Source of the DNA: Chitinophaga dinghuensis | GTDB lineage: Bacteria > Bacteroidota > Bacteroidia > Chitinophagales > Chitinophagaceae | Reading direction: 5' to 3' | NCBI RefSeq assembly: GCF_003259435.1 | Contig: NZ_QLMA01000004.1 | Span: forward strand, 682,001-746,000 | DNA length: 64,000 nucleotides | Made by a program: the position numbers and the translations under genes | Notes under the pieces: model-generated | Told to the model about the DNA's origin: nothing | What the model saw: only the letters and a program-made list of their open reading frames with translations | Databases searched by the model: none | Shown: positions 17,946 through 27,311 of the stretch, one piece after another | Layout of the letters: each line of letters begins with the position of its first letter | Position numbering within the stretch: the first letter of the stretch is position 1

Positions 17946-19250
17946 ATGTTTCTACAAGTTCTTGGAACTATAATTCTTGTTTTACTGAATGGATTTTTCG
18001 TAGCGGCCGAATTTGCTATTGTAAAAGTTAGGTCTTCACAGATAAATGCCAGCGAGGGCGCTTCCAAAAGAGCCACCAAAGCGGCAAAGCATGTTCTGAG
18101 CAACCTCGATGGTTACCTGGCAGCAACACAGCTGGGTATTACCCTGGCTTCCCTGGGGCTGGGTTGGGTCGGAGAATCCGTGGTAACAACACTGGTATTG
18201 AATTTTATGGATGCTATCGGGCTGCACATTACCGAGAGTGCGGCGCATGCGGTAGCTATTCCAGTAGCGTTTTTTATTATCACCGTATTACATATCGTAT
18301 TTGGAGAGCTGGCGCCCAAATCCATGGCTATACGTAAACCGCTGCCTACAACGCTGGCAGTAGCCATGCCATTACGATTCATCTTCATTATTTTCCGCCC
18401 TTTCATCTGGCTCCTGAATGGTCTGGCCAACAGTATTCTGCGTCTTTTCGGACTGCAGCCTGCCGGAGAATCGGAAATCCACTCTGAAGAAGAGCTCAAG
18501 CTGATTATCTCTGAAAGTCAGGAAGGTGGCGCTATTGAAGAAACGGAAAGAGAGCTTATCCAGAATGTATTTGAGTTTGATGATAGTCGCGTGAAAGAAA
18601 TTTTCACCCATCGAAAAAATCTTTCTGCCCTGGATATCTCATTGCCATTTGATCAGTTGGTAAACCAGGTGATTACCGATGGTTATTCCAGATATCCGGT
18701 ATATGATAATACCCTGGATGAACTGAAAGGCGTGATCTATACCAAAGATCTTGTAAAAGGAGTGCATGAGAAGAAAGTAACTGATATCAGTCAGATCCTC
18801 AAACCGGTGTATTATGTACCGGATAGTATGAAGATTAAGGATCTGCTCCGTACTTTCCAGCTGCAACGTATACAGATGGCCGTAGTGACTAATGAGTTCG
18901 GCGATACCGAAGGTATAGTAACGATGGAAGATATCCTGGAAGAGCTGGTAGGCGATATTCAGGATGAGCACGACCATGAAGCGCCGATTGTAGAGAAGAA
19001 AGATGATATTACGTATATCGTAAATGCCCACGAAAATCTGTCTGATATTAACGAACATCTGCCGTATCCATTACCGGAGAGCGAACATTATGAGACGTTG
19101 TCGGGTTTAATAAACTATGTACATGGTAATATTCCGCGGGAAGGAGATGTAGTTCGTCTGGAGAGATACGAGGTATTAATATTAAAGATGTTCCGCAGTT
19201 CCGTGGAAAAGGCCAGTCTGAAATTATTATCTGACGCACAAAAACAATAA
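17946..19250 (+). CDS. CNNM/CorC (HlyC) family transporter-associated protein
   Basis: A 434-aa inner-membrane protein. Residues 1-190 form the DUF21/CNNM transmembrane domain (EFAIVKVRSSQI, FGELAPKSMAIRKP), followed by a pair of CBS domains (about 215-335; GYSRYPVYDNTLDELKG, TEGIVTMEDILEELVGDI) and a C-terminal CorC_HlyC domain. The family is tied to magnesium or cobalt transport; the old label hemolysin is misleading. Its stop is one base before the pirin ATG, so the two genes are probably translated from one transcript. Confidence 0.9.
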   Translation: MFLQVLGTIILVLLNGFFVAAEFAIVKVRSSQINASEGASKRATKAAKHVLSNLDGYLAATQLGITLASLGLGWVGESVVTTLVLNFMDAIGLHITESAAHAVAIPVAFFIITVLHIVFGELAPKSMAIRKPLPTTLAVAMPLRFIFIIFRPFIWLLNGLANSILRLFGLQPAGESEIHSEEELKLIISESQEGGAIEETERELIQNVFEFDDSRVKEIFTHRKNLSALDISLPFDQLVNQVITDGYSRYPVYDNTLDELKGVIYTKDLVKGVHEKKVTDISQILKPVYYVPDSMKIKDLLRTFQLQRIQMAVVTNEFGDTEGIVTMEDILEELVGDIQDEHDHEAPIVEKKDDITYIVNAHENLSDINEHLPYPLPESEHYETLSGLINYVHGNIPREGDVVRLERYEVLILKMFRSSVEKASLKLLSDAQKQ

Positions 19251-19251
19251 C

Positions 19252-20115
19252 ATGGAAAAGAAAATTCTGCATGTACTGGAAGGAAGAGAAAAACAGATCA
19301 CCGATACAGAAGTAGTGCGCCAATCGTTGCCTACTATGCAGTTTCGCTTTGCAAATCCGTTTATTGTAGTGCATCACATGATGCCGAAATTTTTTCCTGC
19401 CGATTCTCCGGAAGACAGGCTGCATCCACATCCGCACAGAGGCTTTGCTCCTGTTACATTTATGCTACAGGGACAGGGGTTCCACCGCGATAATGCCGGT
19501 AATGCAATGACCGTTACTGCTGGTGATGTACAATGGATGTTTGCCGGAAAAGGTATTCTGCATAGTGAAGGGCCTTCAGAAGAATTCCTGGAAAAGGGAG
19601 GCATCTACGAACTTTTACAGCTATGGTTCAATGTACCTGCGGCAAATAAGTTTGATGCGCCGTATTATCAGTATGTACCAGGTAGTACCATGCCGGTAGT
19701 AGTCAATGAAGGGGGAGTACATCTGACCCTGATAGGAGGGGAGTATGGTGGCCAAACGGGTCCACTGAAGAATTTTACCCCTATCACCGCTATCTGGGGA
19801 ACCATACATGCAGAAAAAGAATTCAGGTTGCATGCAAAACCTGGCTACTGGACATTGCTCTATGTGATTGATGGCAATCTCCTCGTAAATGGCACCTCTG
19901 TTGATGGTTATCATTTAGTCGTATTTGATAAAGAAGATCCGCATACGGAAGTTTTGCTGCAAGCTACAGAAACCACGCGTATCCTGTATCTCAGCGCTGA
20001 ACCGCTGAACGAGCCTGTTGCAGCAAAAGATAATTTCGTGATGAATACCCAGGAGGAAATAGAACAGGCCTTTGCCGATTATAAGAATGGGTTGTTCGGT
20101 ACATTGGAAAAGTAG
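19252..20115 (+). CDS. Pirin family bicupin protein
   Basis: A 287-aa cytoplasmic bicupin. The metal-binding motif DRLHPHPHRGF near residue 60, a third histidine in GILHSEGPSE near 105 and the glutamate in that segment match pirin. Some bacterial pirins act as quercetin dioxygenases or bind metabolic enzymes, so the exact role is open. It starts one base after the CNNM gene ends. Confidence 0.88.
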   Translation: MEKKILHVLEGREKQITDTEVVRQSLPTMQFRFANPFIVVHHMMPKFFPADSPEDRLHPHPHRGFAPVTFMLQGQGFHRDNAGNAMTVTAGDVQWMFAGKGILHSEGPSEEFLEKGGIYELLQLWFNVPAANKFDAPYYQYVPGSTMPVVVNEGGVHLTLIGGEYGGQTGPLKNFTPITAIWGTIHAEKEFRLHAKPGYWTLLYVIDGNLLVNGTSVDGYHLVVFDKEDPHTEVLLQATETTRILYLSAEPLNEPVAAKDNFVMNTQEEIEQAFADYKNGLFGTLEK

Positions 20116-20144
20116 TCTCCCTAAACATATCTCATTACATATTT

Positions 20145-20170
20145 CCGCCTCACCTGTGTGAGGCGGTTTT
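20145..20170 (+). terminator. Terminator after the CNNM-pirin pair
   Basis: CCGCCTCAC / GTGAGGCGG, 9 bp with a 4-base loop, followed by TTTT. Confidence 0.8.
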
Positions 20171-20186
20171 CGTTTATGGACTGCCG

Positions 20187-20245
20187 TAGTTTAGCAAATG
20201 TTTTATGGAATGCTAAGGCAGACAAAACTATGGCTTGCTAAACTA
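20187..20245. repeat. Widely spaced 11-bp inverted repeat in the pirin-GH18 gap
   Basis: TAGTTTAGCAA at 20187-20197 and its exact reverse complement TTGCTAAACTA at 20235-20245 enclose 37 bases. There is no T-run, so it is not a simple terminator. It lies in the 317-base gap before the GH18 gene. That gap also holds a short GAATTCGAATTC palindrome (20319-20330) and nothing else I can recognise. Operator, RNA structure or a mobile-element remnant are all possible. Confidence 0.4.
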
Positions 20246-20432
20246 TTCCCAAATCCTTTGTGGACTTGAGCTTAATCGTTTTAGTTGTTTTATTGATTTT
20301 TTCCTATATTCATGATAAGAATTCGAATTCCACATTTTCTGGTCGAGATAATTTAGCACACAGTTAGACCCATTAGTCGTATCCCATGATCCGATCCTGA
20401 TTTCCTTTTTATTAACCATCAAAAATCTAAAA

Positions 20433-21377
20433 ATGACGACCCAATTCCACGCACTGCACCGCGTTGTGCTGCCTGCTATTATCATTGTAATGCTGGGTAT
20501 GCTCTCCTGTAAGAAGGATGTTGCACCCCGGACAGATCAAACTACCAAAGCCCATACAGAAACTGTGACCAAAGCTGGCGGAAAGTCCGTTTGCTATGTG
20601 GAGGTTAACAGCAACAGTTTGTTGAATACCGGTAAATACACGCTCACTACCGGTGGACAGCAACTCTTTGATATTGCGATTATATTCGCGGCCAATATCA
20701 ATTACAACACTACTACTCAGAAAGCTTACCTGTCCAACAATCCACAGGTTACAAGTGTATTGGTAAACAAAAGTACCCAGATCGTTCCCTTGCAAAACAA
20801 AGGCATGAAAGTGCTGTTGTCTATTCTGGGAAATCACCAGGGCGCGGGTTTCACGAATTTTACGAGTCGCACTGCGGCACATGATTTCGCCAAGCAATTA
20901 GCAGACACAGTATCCTATTACGGACTGGATGGAATTGACTTCGATGATGAATATGCGGATTATGGTACGAATGGTACGCCGCAACCGAACGACAGCTCTT
21001 TTGTATTCTTGTTGAGCGAATTACGTTCGCTGTTGCCTACAGGAAAAATTATTTCTTTCTATTACTATGGCCCTGCGGCCTCCCGCTTATCTTATGGAGG
21101 ACAAAAAGCAGGCGATTTTGTAGATTATAGCTGGAATGCTATTTACGGCTCTTACTCTGTTCCAAATGTAGCCGGTCTTGCAAAAAGCCAGCTGGCGCCA
21201 GCTGCAGTGGATATTTCCAGTACAAGTCAGTCTACCGCCGTTTCCCTGGCTAATTCTACTAAAAACAACGGCTATGGGGTTTATCTCTGGTATAATCTGA
21301 CAAGTACGAATAAAGCTTCTTATTTCTCTGCTGTATCACAGGTACTTTACGGAAGTAATGTTACTTATACTCCTTAA
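20433..21377 (+). CDS. GH18 endo-beta-N-acetylglucosaminidase-like lipoprotein
   Basis: A 314-aa protein with a hydrophobic N-terminus ending in GMLSCKKD, which fits a lipoprotein signal with Cys at about residue 30. The GH18 signature is present as YGLDGIDFDDEYADYG, with the catalytic Glu173 at the end of the DxxDxDxE-type motif. The motif and length resemble the Endo H/Endo F group, which cut the chitobiose core of N-glycans, rather than large chitinases. The enzyme would be anchored to the cell envelope. Confidence 0.82.
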   Translation: MTTQFHALHRVVLPAIIIVMLGMLSCKKDVAPRTDQTTKAHTETVTKAGGKSVCYVEVNSNSLLNTGKYTLTTGGQQLFDIAIIFAANINYNTTTQKAYLSNNPQVTSVLVNKSTQIVPLQNKGMKVLLSILGNHQGAGFTNFTSRTAAHDFAKQLADTVSYYGLDGIDFDDEYADYGTNGTPQPNDSSFVFLLSELRSLLPTGKIISFYYYGPAASRLSYGGQKAGDFVDYSWNAIYGSYSVPNVAGLAKSQLAPAAVDISSTSQSTAVSLANSTKNNGYGVYLWYNLTSTNKASYFSAVSQVLYGSNVTYTP

Positions 21378-21450
21378 TGCAGGAGTTTCTTTTCAGTGTG
21401 TGCTAAATCGTTTAAGTACAGGATAAGACTGACTAAAAAGTGGTAATTCA

Positions 21451-21495
21451 AAAAAGAGAGGACGTTTCAAGATACTTGAAATGTCCTCTCTTTTT
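21451..21495. terminator. Bidirectional terminator between the GH18 and coiled-coil genes
   Basis: A long hairpin with arms AAAAAGAGAGGAC and GTCCTCTCTTTTT, plus pairing of the inner TTTCAAG and CTTGAAA. A runs on one side and T runs on the other make it work for both convergent genes. Confidence 0.8.
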
Positions 21496-21528
21496 GCATG
21501 AAGATAGTGGTGGCGTCTATACGGCATA

Positions 21529-21906
21529 CTAGCATTTCCAGGTTTCCCAATCTTTGCCCATGTCGAGCATGATCGTTTTCATTCCTGCTATGCTGTAGTC
21601 TACTCCATCAAATCGTTTTTCGAACTTGTCATTCATCAACTGAATTTCCATCTGCATACCATTAAATCGTTTTTCAACTTTAAGATCCAACTGCTTAATA
21701 CTATCTTCCAGGAAGGCAAATTGGATTTTAGAGCTTTCATTCATCCCTTTCATTTCCTTCTCCATGCGTTCAAATCTTTGATCTATGCGCTCAAATCGTT
21801 CATCTATACGTTCAAATCTTTCATCCATTCGATGGAATCTTTCCTCAAACTTGGAGTCCATTCCCTTTAAGGCAGCTAAGATTACTTGCATCTGGTCATT
21901 TGACAT
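21529..21906 (-). CDS. Small coiled-coil protein with heptad ERFERID repeats
   Basis: A 125-aa soluble protein, almost wholly helical. Residues 18-55 repeat a seven-residue unit (RFHRMDE, RFERIDE, RFERIDQ, RFERMEK), which predicts a long coiled coil and is mirrored by 21-base near-repeats in the DNA. A second heptad-like stretch follows (KRFNGMQMEIQLMNDKFEKRF). I do not know a function; such proteins often oligomerise. I used ATG 21906 because the longer frame would need a TTG start. Confidence 0.6.
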   Translation of the reverse strand: MSNDQMQVILAALKGMDSKFEERFHRMDERFERIDERFERIDQRFERMEKEMKGMNESSKIQFAFLEDSIKQLDLKVEKRFNGMQMEIQLMNDKFEKRFDGVDYSIAGMKTIMLDMGKDWETWKC

Positions 21907-22133
21907 ACTACGAAATTTAGGGTTCAAAGAATTTATTTCGTTGTAAAATTAGCAAGCTTTTCCTTCCGGAAATCTGTTCAAAAGTTAATCAAATGTTATT
22001 GATAAACAATAATTTATATATTATTAAAATGATATTTTGATGATCGTTTTGATAACCTAGAACATAATATGCAAATGCTAGTGTATAAAACGCAAATGAA
22101 TAGCGTCACAGACATCATTCATTTACGCTTGAG

Positions 22134-22172
22134 TTTTCATCGTCCCTACCCAGCGGGCAGGAACGATGAAAA
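22134..22172. repeat. Long imperfect intergenic hairpin
   Basis: An 18-base left arm beginning TTTTCATCGT and a right arm ending ACGATGAAAA pair with two mismatches around a 3-base loop (CCC-agc-GGG). It lies 43 bases beyond the GH20 stop, but no T-run follows, so its role as terminator is uncertain. The rest of the 21907-22214 gap is AT-rich without a visible gene. Confidence 0.55.
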
Positions 22173-22214
22173 GCATGTTTTAGATGTATGCACATTTTGG
22201 GTGCTATACTATTT

Positions 22215-23789
22215 TTATTGCCCGTAGTTAATACCTGCATTTTTCCAGCGGGAATAGAAGAAGCCTAATGCTTGTTGGAACTCGCTGAAGTTTTTATTGG
22301 CGGGCATAGTCCAGCCAACTTCTGCGTAGGCAGCTAGTCGCGGATATACACGTACATTCATGCTTTGTGCATCGGGAATAAATTCTCCCCACATTTGACA
22401 ACCGAAGCCGAGAATTTTTGAATGGTACTGAGGTTCGAGTCCTGCTGGAATAGGATCGAATCCATAAGCTTTGTCCAGTTTGAAATCATAGTCCAGGTAA
22501 GTATAGCTGTGATAAGAGTTTACCACATCGTAGCCTTTGGAAACCGCATCTCTGATGAGGGAAAGCTCGCCTTTCCAGAAATGAACAATGGTTTGTGGCG
22601 CGAGTTTCTCTGTGCCTGCGATATCGTTGGCATCATTGTACTCATGCAGTTTTACCCCCATGATTTCATTCCAGCCCATCATTCTGCGGTTATTGGCGGC
22701 AAGATAGTTGGAAATACTATTGGTGAAGGAGATTTGTAAATCGGCCGGAGAGCTTAAATGATGTTCCCGCATGTATTTCACGACAGTGGAATCGGCTTTC
22801 CACTGGTCATACTTCACTTCATCTCCGCCTATATGAATCACTTTTGATGGAAATAGTGCCATAACTTCCTGGAGTACATCCTGTAAGAATCCGATTACTT
22901 TGGGATCGGTTACATTGAAAACATTATAATGTACGCCAAACTGTGCAGGCACTGCAATTTGTTCGTGGCGGGTGCCCAGCCAGGGATAGGCCGCAATGGC
23001 CGCACTGGCATGGCCAGGCATTTCAATTTCTGGTACTATGTTGATATGCCTTTCCGTTGCGTATTGAATAATATCTTTTATCTGATCCTGCGTATAGTAG
23101 CCGCCGTGAGGCACCAGTCGGTATACCTTGCTACCGAAGGCAGTCTGTGAAGAATCGCGGTGGCTGCCGATTTTCGTCAGCAGGGGATATTTTTTTATTT
23201 CAATTCTCCAGCCCTGATCGTCTGTCAGATGCCAGTGGAAAGTATTCATTTTCAGGAGTGCCATCTCATCGAGCAATTGTTTTACAGTTGCCACACCTTT
23301 GAAGTGACGGGCTTCATCCAGCATAAAGGCACGCCAGCCGAAGCGGGGCTTGTCTTTGATATCTATTCCTAAAATCGTGTAAGCGTTGCCGTTAGTGCTG
23401 ATAATTTGTCTTAATGACTGGATGCCGTAGAATACGCCGGCATTGGTGGCAGCAGTAATGATTACGCCGTTATTGTCTGCATGTAGGGTATAACCTTCTT
23501 GTCCCAGATCTGGAGATAGTTGGGGCTGCAGGTCGAGGCGTATGTAGTTAGATGCGGCTTTGCTGGCGGCGCTGAGGTGTAATCCATATTCGGCCGCTAA
23601 TGTTTGTTGGAGGAAACCCGCTTCTGTGGCACTTTTGCCGGCAATGATGGCGGTTTGGTCTGTTAATGAAAAGTTGGCGCCTGTCGTTTTAATTTCTGAA
23701 GGTCGCGGAATGATGTTCACTGCGTAGAGCTGTGTAGCCGCGCAGAGTAGTGCGGTTAGCGCAGCCAGCTTTTGCTTGATGGTATGCAT
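22215..23789 (-). CDS. Beta-N-acetylhexosaminidase (GH20)
   Basis: A 524-aa secreted exo-enzyme. A signal peptide covers residues 1-23 (ends in LYA), then a GH20b-type N-terminal domain, then the catalytic barrel with LKMNTFHWHLTDDQGWRIEIK near 180-200 and the catalytic pair Asp323-Glu324 in IHIGGDEV. It removes terminal GlcNAc or GalNAc from oligosaccharides. The nearby GH18 lipoprotein (20433-21377) could supply its substrates, which would suit an organism feeding on chitin or glycans; this link is inferred. Confidence 0.92.
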   Translation of the reverse strand: MHTIKQKLAALTALLCAATQLYAVNIIPRPSEIKTTGANFSLTDQTAIIAGKSATEAGFLQQTLAAEYGLHLSAASKAASNYIRLDLQPQLSPDLGQEGYTLHADNNGVIITAATNAGVFYGIQSLRQIISTNGNAYTILGIDIKDKPRFGWRAFMLDEARHFKGVATVKQLLDEMALLKMNTFHWHLTDDQGWRIEIKKYPLLTKIGSHRDSSQTAFGSKVYRLVPHGGYYTQDQIKDIIQYATERHINIVPEIEMPGHASAAIAAYPWLGTRHEQIAVPAQFGVHYNVFNVTDPKVIGFLQDVLQEVMALFPSKVIHIGGDEVKYDQWKADSTVVKYMREHHLSSPADLQISFTNSISNYLAANNRRMMGWNEIMGVKLHEYNDANDIAGTEKLAPQTIVHFWKGELSLIRDAVSKGYDVVNSYHSYTYLDYDFKLDKAYGFDPIPAGLEPQYHSKILGFGCQMWGEFIPDAQSMNVRVYPRLAAYAEVGWTMPANKNFSEFQQALGFFYSRWKNAGINYGQ

Positions 23790-23859
23790 GATAAATGGAG
23801 GTTATAAGTAATTTCCAAAGTTAAAAATTACAAATAATCTCCGGATGCAAGCGGGACTT

Positions 23860-26781
23860 TTACACGAGTGTGGTATTCATGCGTGCGCTGGCAATATCTG
23901 CGATGGCTTCTGCCCAGAAGATAGGCGCCACTTTCAGGAAGGGGAGCAGGCGGTCAGCAGCCACCGGTTGGGGGCTGCTGAGGGATGCTGACTCCTGTAA
24001 TATTTCAGTGAAGTACAGGTTACCCAGTTTGCACTGGATACCGGTTTCGTGGTAGATGCTGAGGACGTCTACCGTCGCGGTTACCTGTTGTATATCGTCG
24101 GTTTTGGTGAAGGCGTACAGTTTGCCTTCTTCATTGATAGCTGGCGTCCAGCCTTTATCCTGGAGATGCAGGATGAGGGCTTCCTGTTCCATCACAATAT
24201 CTTCGAAGTCGTTGATTTGTGTCTGGAAGTGCTGTGCTGGCGTCAGGAGCGCGGTGTTTCTGTCGAGCTGATTGAAAGCAGGAATAACATTGTTTACGGT
24301 GAGATGCTGTCTCCACTGTTGCAGACTGGTTTCATCCAGCTGCAAAGGATGGAGGAGTCTTACAGTAGCATATTCCGGCAATTGAATTTCTGTTCCTGAA
24401 ACACTGTGCAGACGGGATTCTTCAGTACATCTGAAAGTAGTTGTCAATTGACCTGCTTCATCATATACTGCCCAGATCAGTCTGTTGGCAAAAACAAACA
24501 TCAGGGGATTTTGCAGGAACAGTTCCAGCCATTGGGTGGCTGTCCAGCTGCGCTGATTGACGAGGAACTGTTCCAATCGCTTCGTTTGTGCTATGGCCAT
24601 ATCCGGCAATTGTTTCTGCAGTGATTTGAAGAAACGTTTGGTCTCCGGAGCGGCGGCTACAGGCGGCGTTTTCGGGCGTCTGTTTTTGCGGTTCAGGTAA
24701 GCGATGCGGAAATTCAGGTCTACAAAGCCTTTCCAGGTATCGCCTTTCATATCGAATGGCTTGTATCTGCCATCGAAATCCAGGTCAGGAACGGCTTTAT
24801 CTCCCAGTTCATGCAGTGTGAGTCCCAGTTCTTCGGCAGCGCGGGTGAGGGCCGTTCTGGCGGCTGTACCCAGCGCTACTTTTCTGGTGACGTATTTATT
24901 GGCGTAGTATTCTACTATTTGAAGTGATTTGCTGCCTGCCTGGAGGGCGAGTGCGGCCAGGCCATGTTCTGCCTGACGTGGGCGACGATGTTTGATCCAG
25001 TCTGCGATATTATCCTGCAATGCTGTTGCCAGTTGTTTATGACCAGTGAGTGCAGCAGTGGCCAGGAGGTATTTCAGTCTGGTATCGCCTTCGTGCTGTT
25101 CATAAAGGTTGAACAGGGCTACGGCGAATTCATCGTTACGTGTTTTGTCGAGCAGGCGAAGTAACGGTCTCGCCTCTACGTCGGCGCCCATCTCTTTAAT
25201 CCTGGACATACGGTACAGAAGGAAGCGGGTGGCTTCGAGGGGCAGTTGAGTGCCGTCGGTGGTCCAAAGGAGTGGGAGGGATTGGTCGTCCAGCCATTTC
25301 TCCAGTGGGCGCGACAGTTTATGTCTGCTGGCAGCGGAAGCGATCAGGTAGTGGACCGTTTCCATATCGGCGGTATACTGAATGGTATTACCGAGTGTTT
25401 CCAGCATCATATCGCGGGCGTCGTCGTTGATCTCATTGTGGAGGGCTTCCTGAATGAGGGTGCGGGCTGCGGGCGTGTTGATACTGCAAAGTATGAGGGT
25501 GGCTGCCAGGCGCTGTTCTGCTTTTTTATGTTGCAGCAGCTCAGCGGCTTTGTTGTAAGCTTGCGGATCGCGTGCCAGTAGTGTGGCTACAGCCATACGT
25601 ACCGATTTCAGTTTATGCAGGGTATAAGGCCAGAGCTGATCTGCAAACGCGGCAGGATCATATTGATCCAGCACGGGAAGCAGCAATTTAATATCATAGC
25701 CGTTTTCCAGTGCATTCAACAGGATGGGTAGTATCTGTTGCTGCGGCTGTTGTCCGAGCAAATCGAAGCATTCTTCCTGGATCATGCGTTTATCACGGAT
25801 GAATGTTTCCACGTAAGCGGTACCGGCGGCAGGGTCCTGTTGGAGGAGCCCATGCAGTGCGATGACGCTTAAAGGATAGCTGCGACGGTCTGCTGCATGG
25901 AGCAATGTAGTGGCTGTTCCTTCTTCAGCCGGCGGTTGGGAAGTGAAATCTTCCAGGTACTGGCGGAATAAGGGCAGCAAATTCGCCTGATAGGTTTCAG
26001 GCTGGAAATTGGTCAGGGCGAGATGAACGCCCAGGCGTACGGCCACCGAACCTGCATTGGCGGCGGCAGTAGCGATTTGCAGCAGCAACGGTTCATATTT
26101 ACTGTAGTTGTGCTGTAATAATGTATTGGCTAGTTCACTGTGAAGATATCCCGGAAGTTGTTGCAGGAGTTTGGCTTCCAGGTAATTCATTTCATGGTCG
26201 GGATGGCTCCGGCTAAGGAGTCGAAAGAACAGGGAGTTCCAGTTGTGCTGATACCATCTTTGCAGGTATGGCTGGATAGTTAGTTGATCCGTTGATCTGA
26301 GCAGGTCCTGCAGGAATTTTCGCAAGGGCGAAAATTTCAGCGGCATGAGGTCCATGTTATCGCCATAATTGGAATAAAGGATCAGCATGGAGCCGATTTT
26401 CTCAGGGGAGTAGCCCTGTTGCTGCAGGAATTGAGTAAAATTGCTGAATCGCTGTACAATAGAGGAGGAGCTGCCTGGCATATCTAGCATAGGGACCATA
26501 TGCTTCAGGAAATCATGCTCGTTTTTCTCCCACACTTGTGGTTCGGATAGTAACTGTAGCACCAGCCGGTCGTTGTCATTCCATTGATCTGGTAACTGAA
26601 GCAGAGGGATAAGGGCGCCTGCCATTGCTAATTCGTCTGTGGTGAGCAGTGAGGGAGCTGTGGCTTGTCTGCCGGTCAGGAACAGTTGGATCGACACGAT
26701 GGTGGTTTCATTCGCATGCTGGAAGTACCTTCTTTTCAGTCTTTCGATTATTGGTTGTGTCGCTTCCTCTGTATATGGCAT
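23860..26781 (-). CDS. Large DUF4132-domain protein
   Basis: A 973-aa protein with no signal peptide or membrane helix. The N-terminal 600 residues are helical and rich in paired leucines and alanines, as in HEAT-like repeats. The C-terminal part contains LHELGDKAVPDLDFDGRY, MKGDTWKGFVDLNFRI and FANRLIWAVYDEAG, which fit the DUF4132 family (often next to WGR-domain proteins in other bacteria). No such partner is present here and no biochemical role is established. Confidence 0.7.
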   Translation of the reverse strand: MPYTEEATQPIIERLKRRYFQHANETTIVSIQLFLTGRQATAPSLLTTDELAMAGALIPLLQLPDQWNDNDRLVLQLLSEPQVWEKNEHDFLKHMVPMLDMPGSSSSIVQRFSNFTQFLQQQGYSPEKIGSMLILYSNYGDNMDLMPLKFSPLRKFLQDLLRSTDQLTIQPYLQRWYQHNWNSLFFRLLSRSHPDHEMNYLEAKLLQQLPGYLHSELANTLLQHNYSKYEPLLLQIATAAANAGSVAVRLGVHLALTNFQPETYQANLLPLFRQYLEDFTSQPPAEEGTATTLLHAADRRSYPLSVIALHGLLQQDPAAGTAYVETFIRDKRMIQEECFDLLGQQPQQQILPILLNALENGYDIKLLLPVLDQYDPAAFADQLWPYTLHKLKSVRMAVATLLARDPQAYNKAAELLQHKKAEQRLAATLILCSINTPAARTLIQEALHNEINDDARDMMLETLGNTIQYTADMETVHYLIASAASRHKLSRPLEKWLDDQSLPLLWTTDGTQLPLEATRFLLYRMSRIKEMGADVEARPLLRLLDKTRNDEFAVALFNLYEQHEGDTRLKYLLATAALTGHKQLATALQDNIADWIKHRRPRQAEHGLAALALQAGSKSLQIVEYYANKYVTRKVALGTAARTALTRAAEELGLTLHELGDKAVPDLDFDGRYKPFDMKGDTWKGFVDLNFRIAYLNRKNRRPKTPPVAAAPETKRFFKSLQKQLPDMAIAQTKRLEQFLVNQRSWTATQWLELFLQNPLMFVFANRLIWAVYDEAGQLTTTFRCTEESRLHSVSGTEIQLPEYATVRLLHPLQLDETSLQQWRQHLTVNNVIPAFNQLDRNTALLTPAQHFQTQINDFEDIVMEQEALILHLQDKGWTPAINEEGKLYAFTKTDDIQQVTATVDVLSIYHETGIQCKLGNLYFTEILQESASLSSPQPVAADRLLPFLKVAPIFWAEAIADIASARMNTTLV

Positions 26782-26927
26782 AAGGTCTAAATAGGTGTTC
26801 AGTTTAGTTTGTCTTCTCTGATTGTTGCCGCGGGTAGCGGTTTTAAAGATTAAGAAATTATGTTATACATATAATGCCTGCTGGAAGCAAAATCGGTCAC
26901 AAATTAAAGAAAATCGAAAAATAAAAA

Positions 26928-26971
26928 AGCCAAATATCAATGTCTTTTTAAAAGTCAAGTGATATTTGGCT
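26928..26971 (-). terminator. Terminator of the suf operon
   Basis: Perfect 12-bp arms AGCCAAATATCA / TGATATTTGGCT with a 20-base loop; read on the minus strand it ends in TTTTTTAT. It sits 29 bases beyond the last suf gene. Confidence 0.82.
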
Positions 26972-26999
26972 AAAAAGTTTATTCAAAGAGCGGCGAAGA

Positions 27000-27311
27000 T
27001 CAGAGGAAACCCAGTTCCAGCTTGGCTTCTTCGCTCATCATTTCTTTTGTCCAGGGTGGATCGAAGGTAAGGTGGACGTGAACATCGGTAACGCTTTCCA
27101 CGTTTCTCACTTTTTCTTCTACCTCGCGGATGATATCTCCGGCTACGGGGCAGCCGGGAGCGGTAAGGGTCATATCAATCCCAACGCTGTTATCGTCCTT
27201 GATTTTAACGGCATATACCAGTCCGAGTTCCCAGATATTTACCGGAATTTCCGGGTCGTAAATGGTACGGAGTTGTGCTTCTATCTGATCCCTTAATGTT
27301 GATTCACTCAT
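27000..27311 (-). CDS. sufT: SUF-associated DUF59/MIP18 family protein (SufT/PaaD-like)
   Basis: A 103-aa cytoplasmic protein of the MIP18 family. The motif YDPEIPVNIWELGLVYAV near residues 17-34 and LTAPGCPVAGDI near 47-58, with the conserved cysteine, are diagnostic. Family members help mature Fe-S proteins. It is the last gene of the suf operon and overlaps the sufE stop by four bases. Confidence 0.88.
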   Translation of the reverse strand: MSESTLRDQIEAQLRTIYDPEIPVNIWELGLVYAVKIKDDNSVGIDMTLTAPGCPVAGDIIREVEEKVRNVESVTDVHVHLTFDPPWTKEMMSEEAKLELGFL

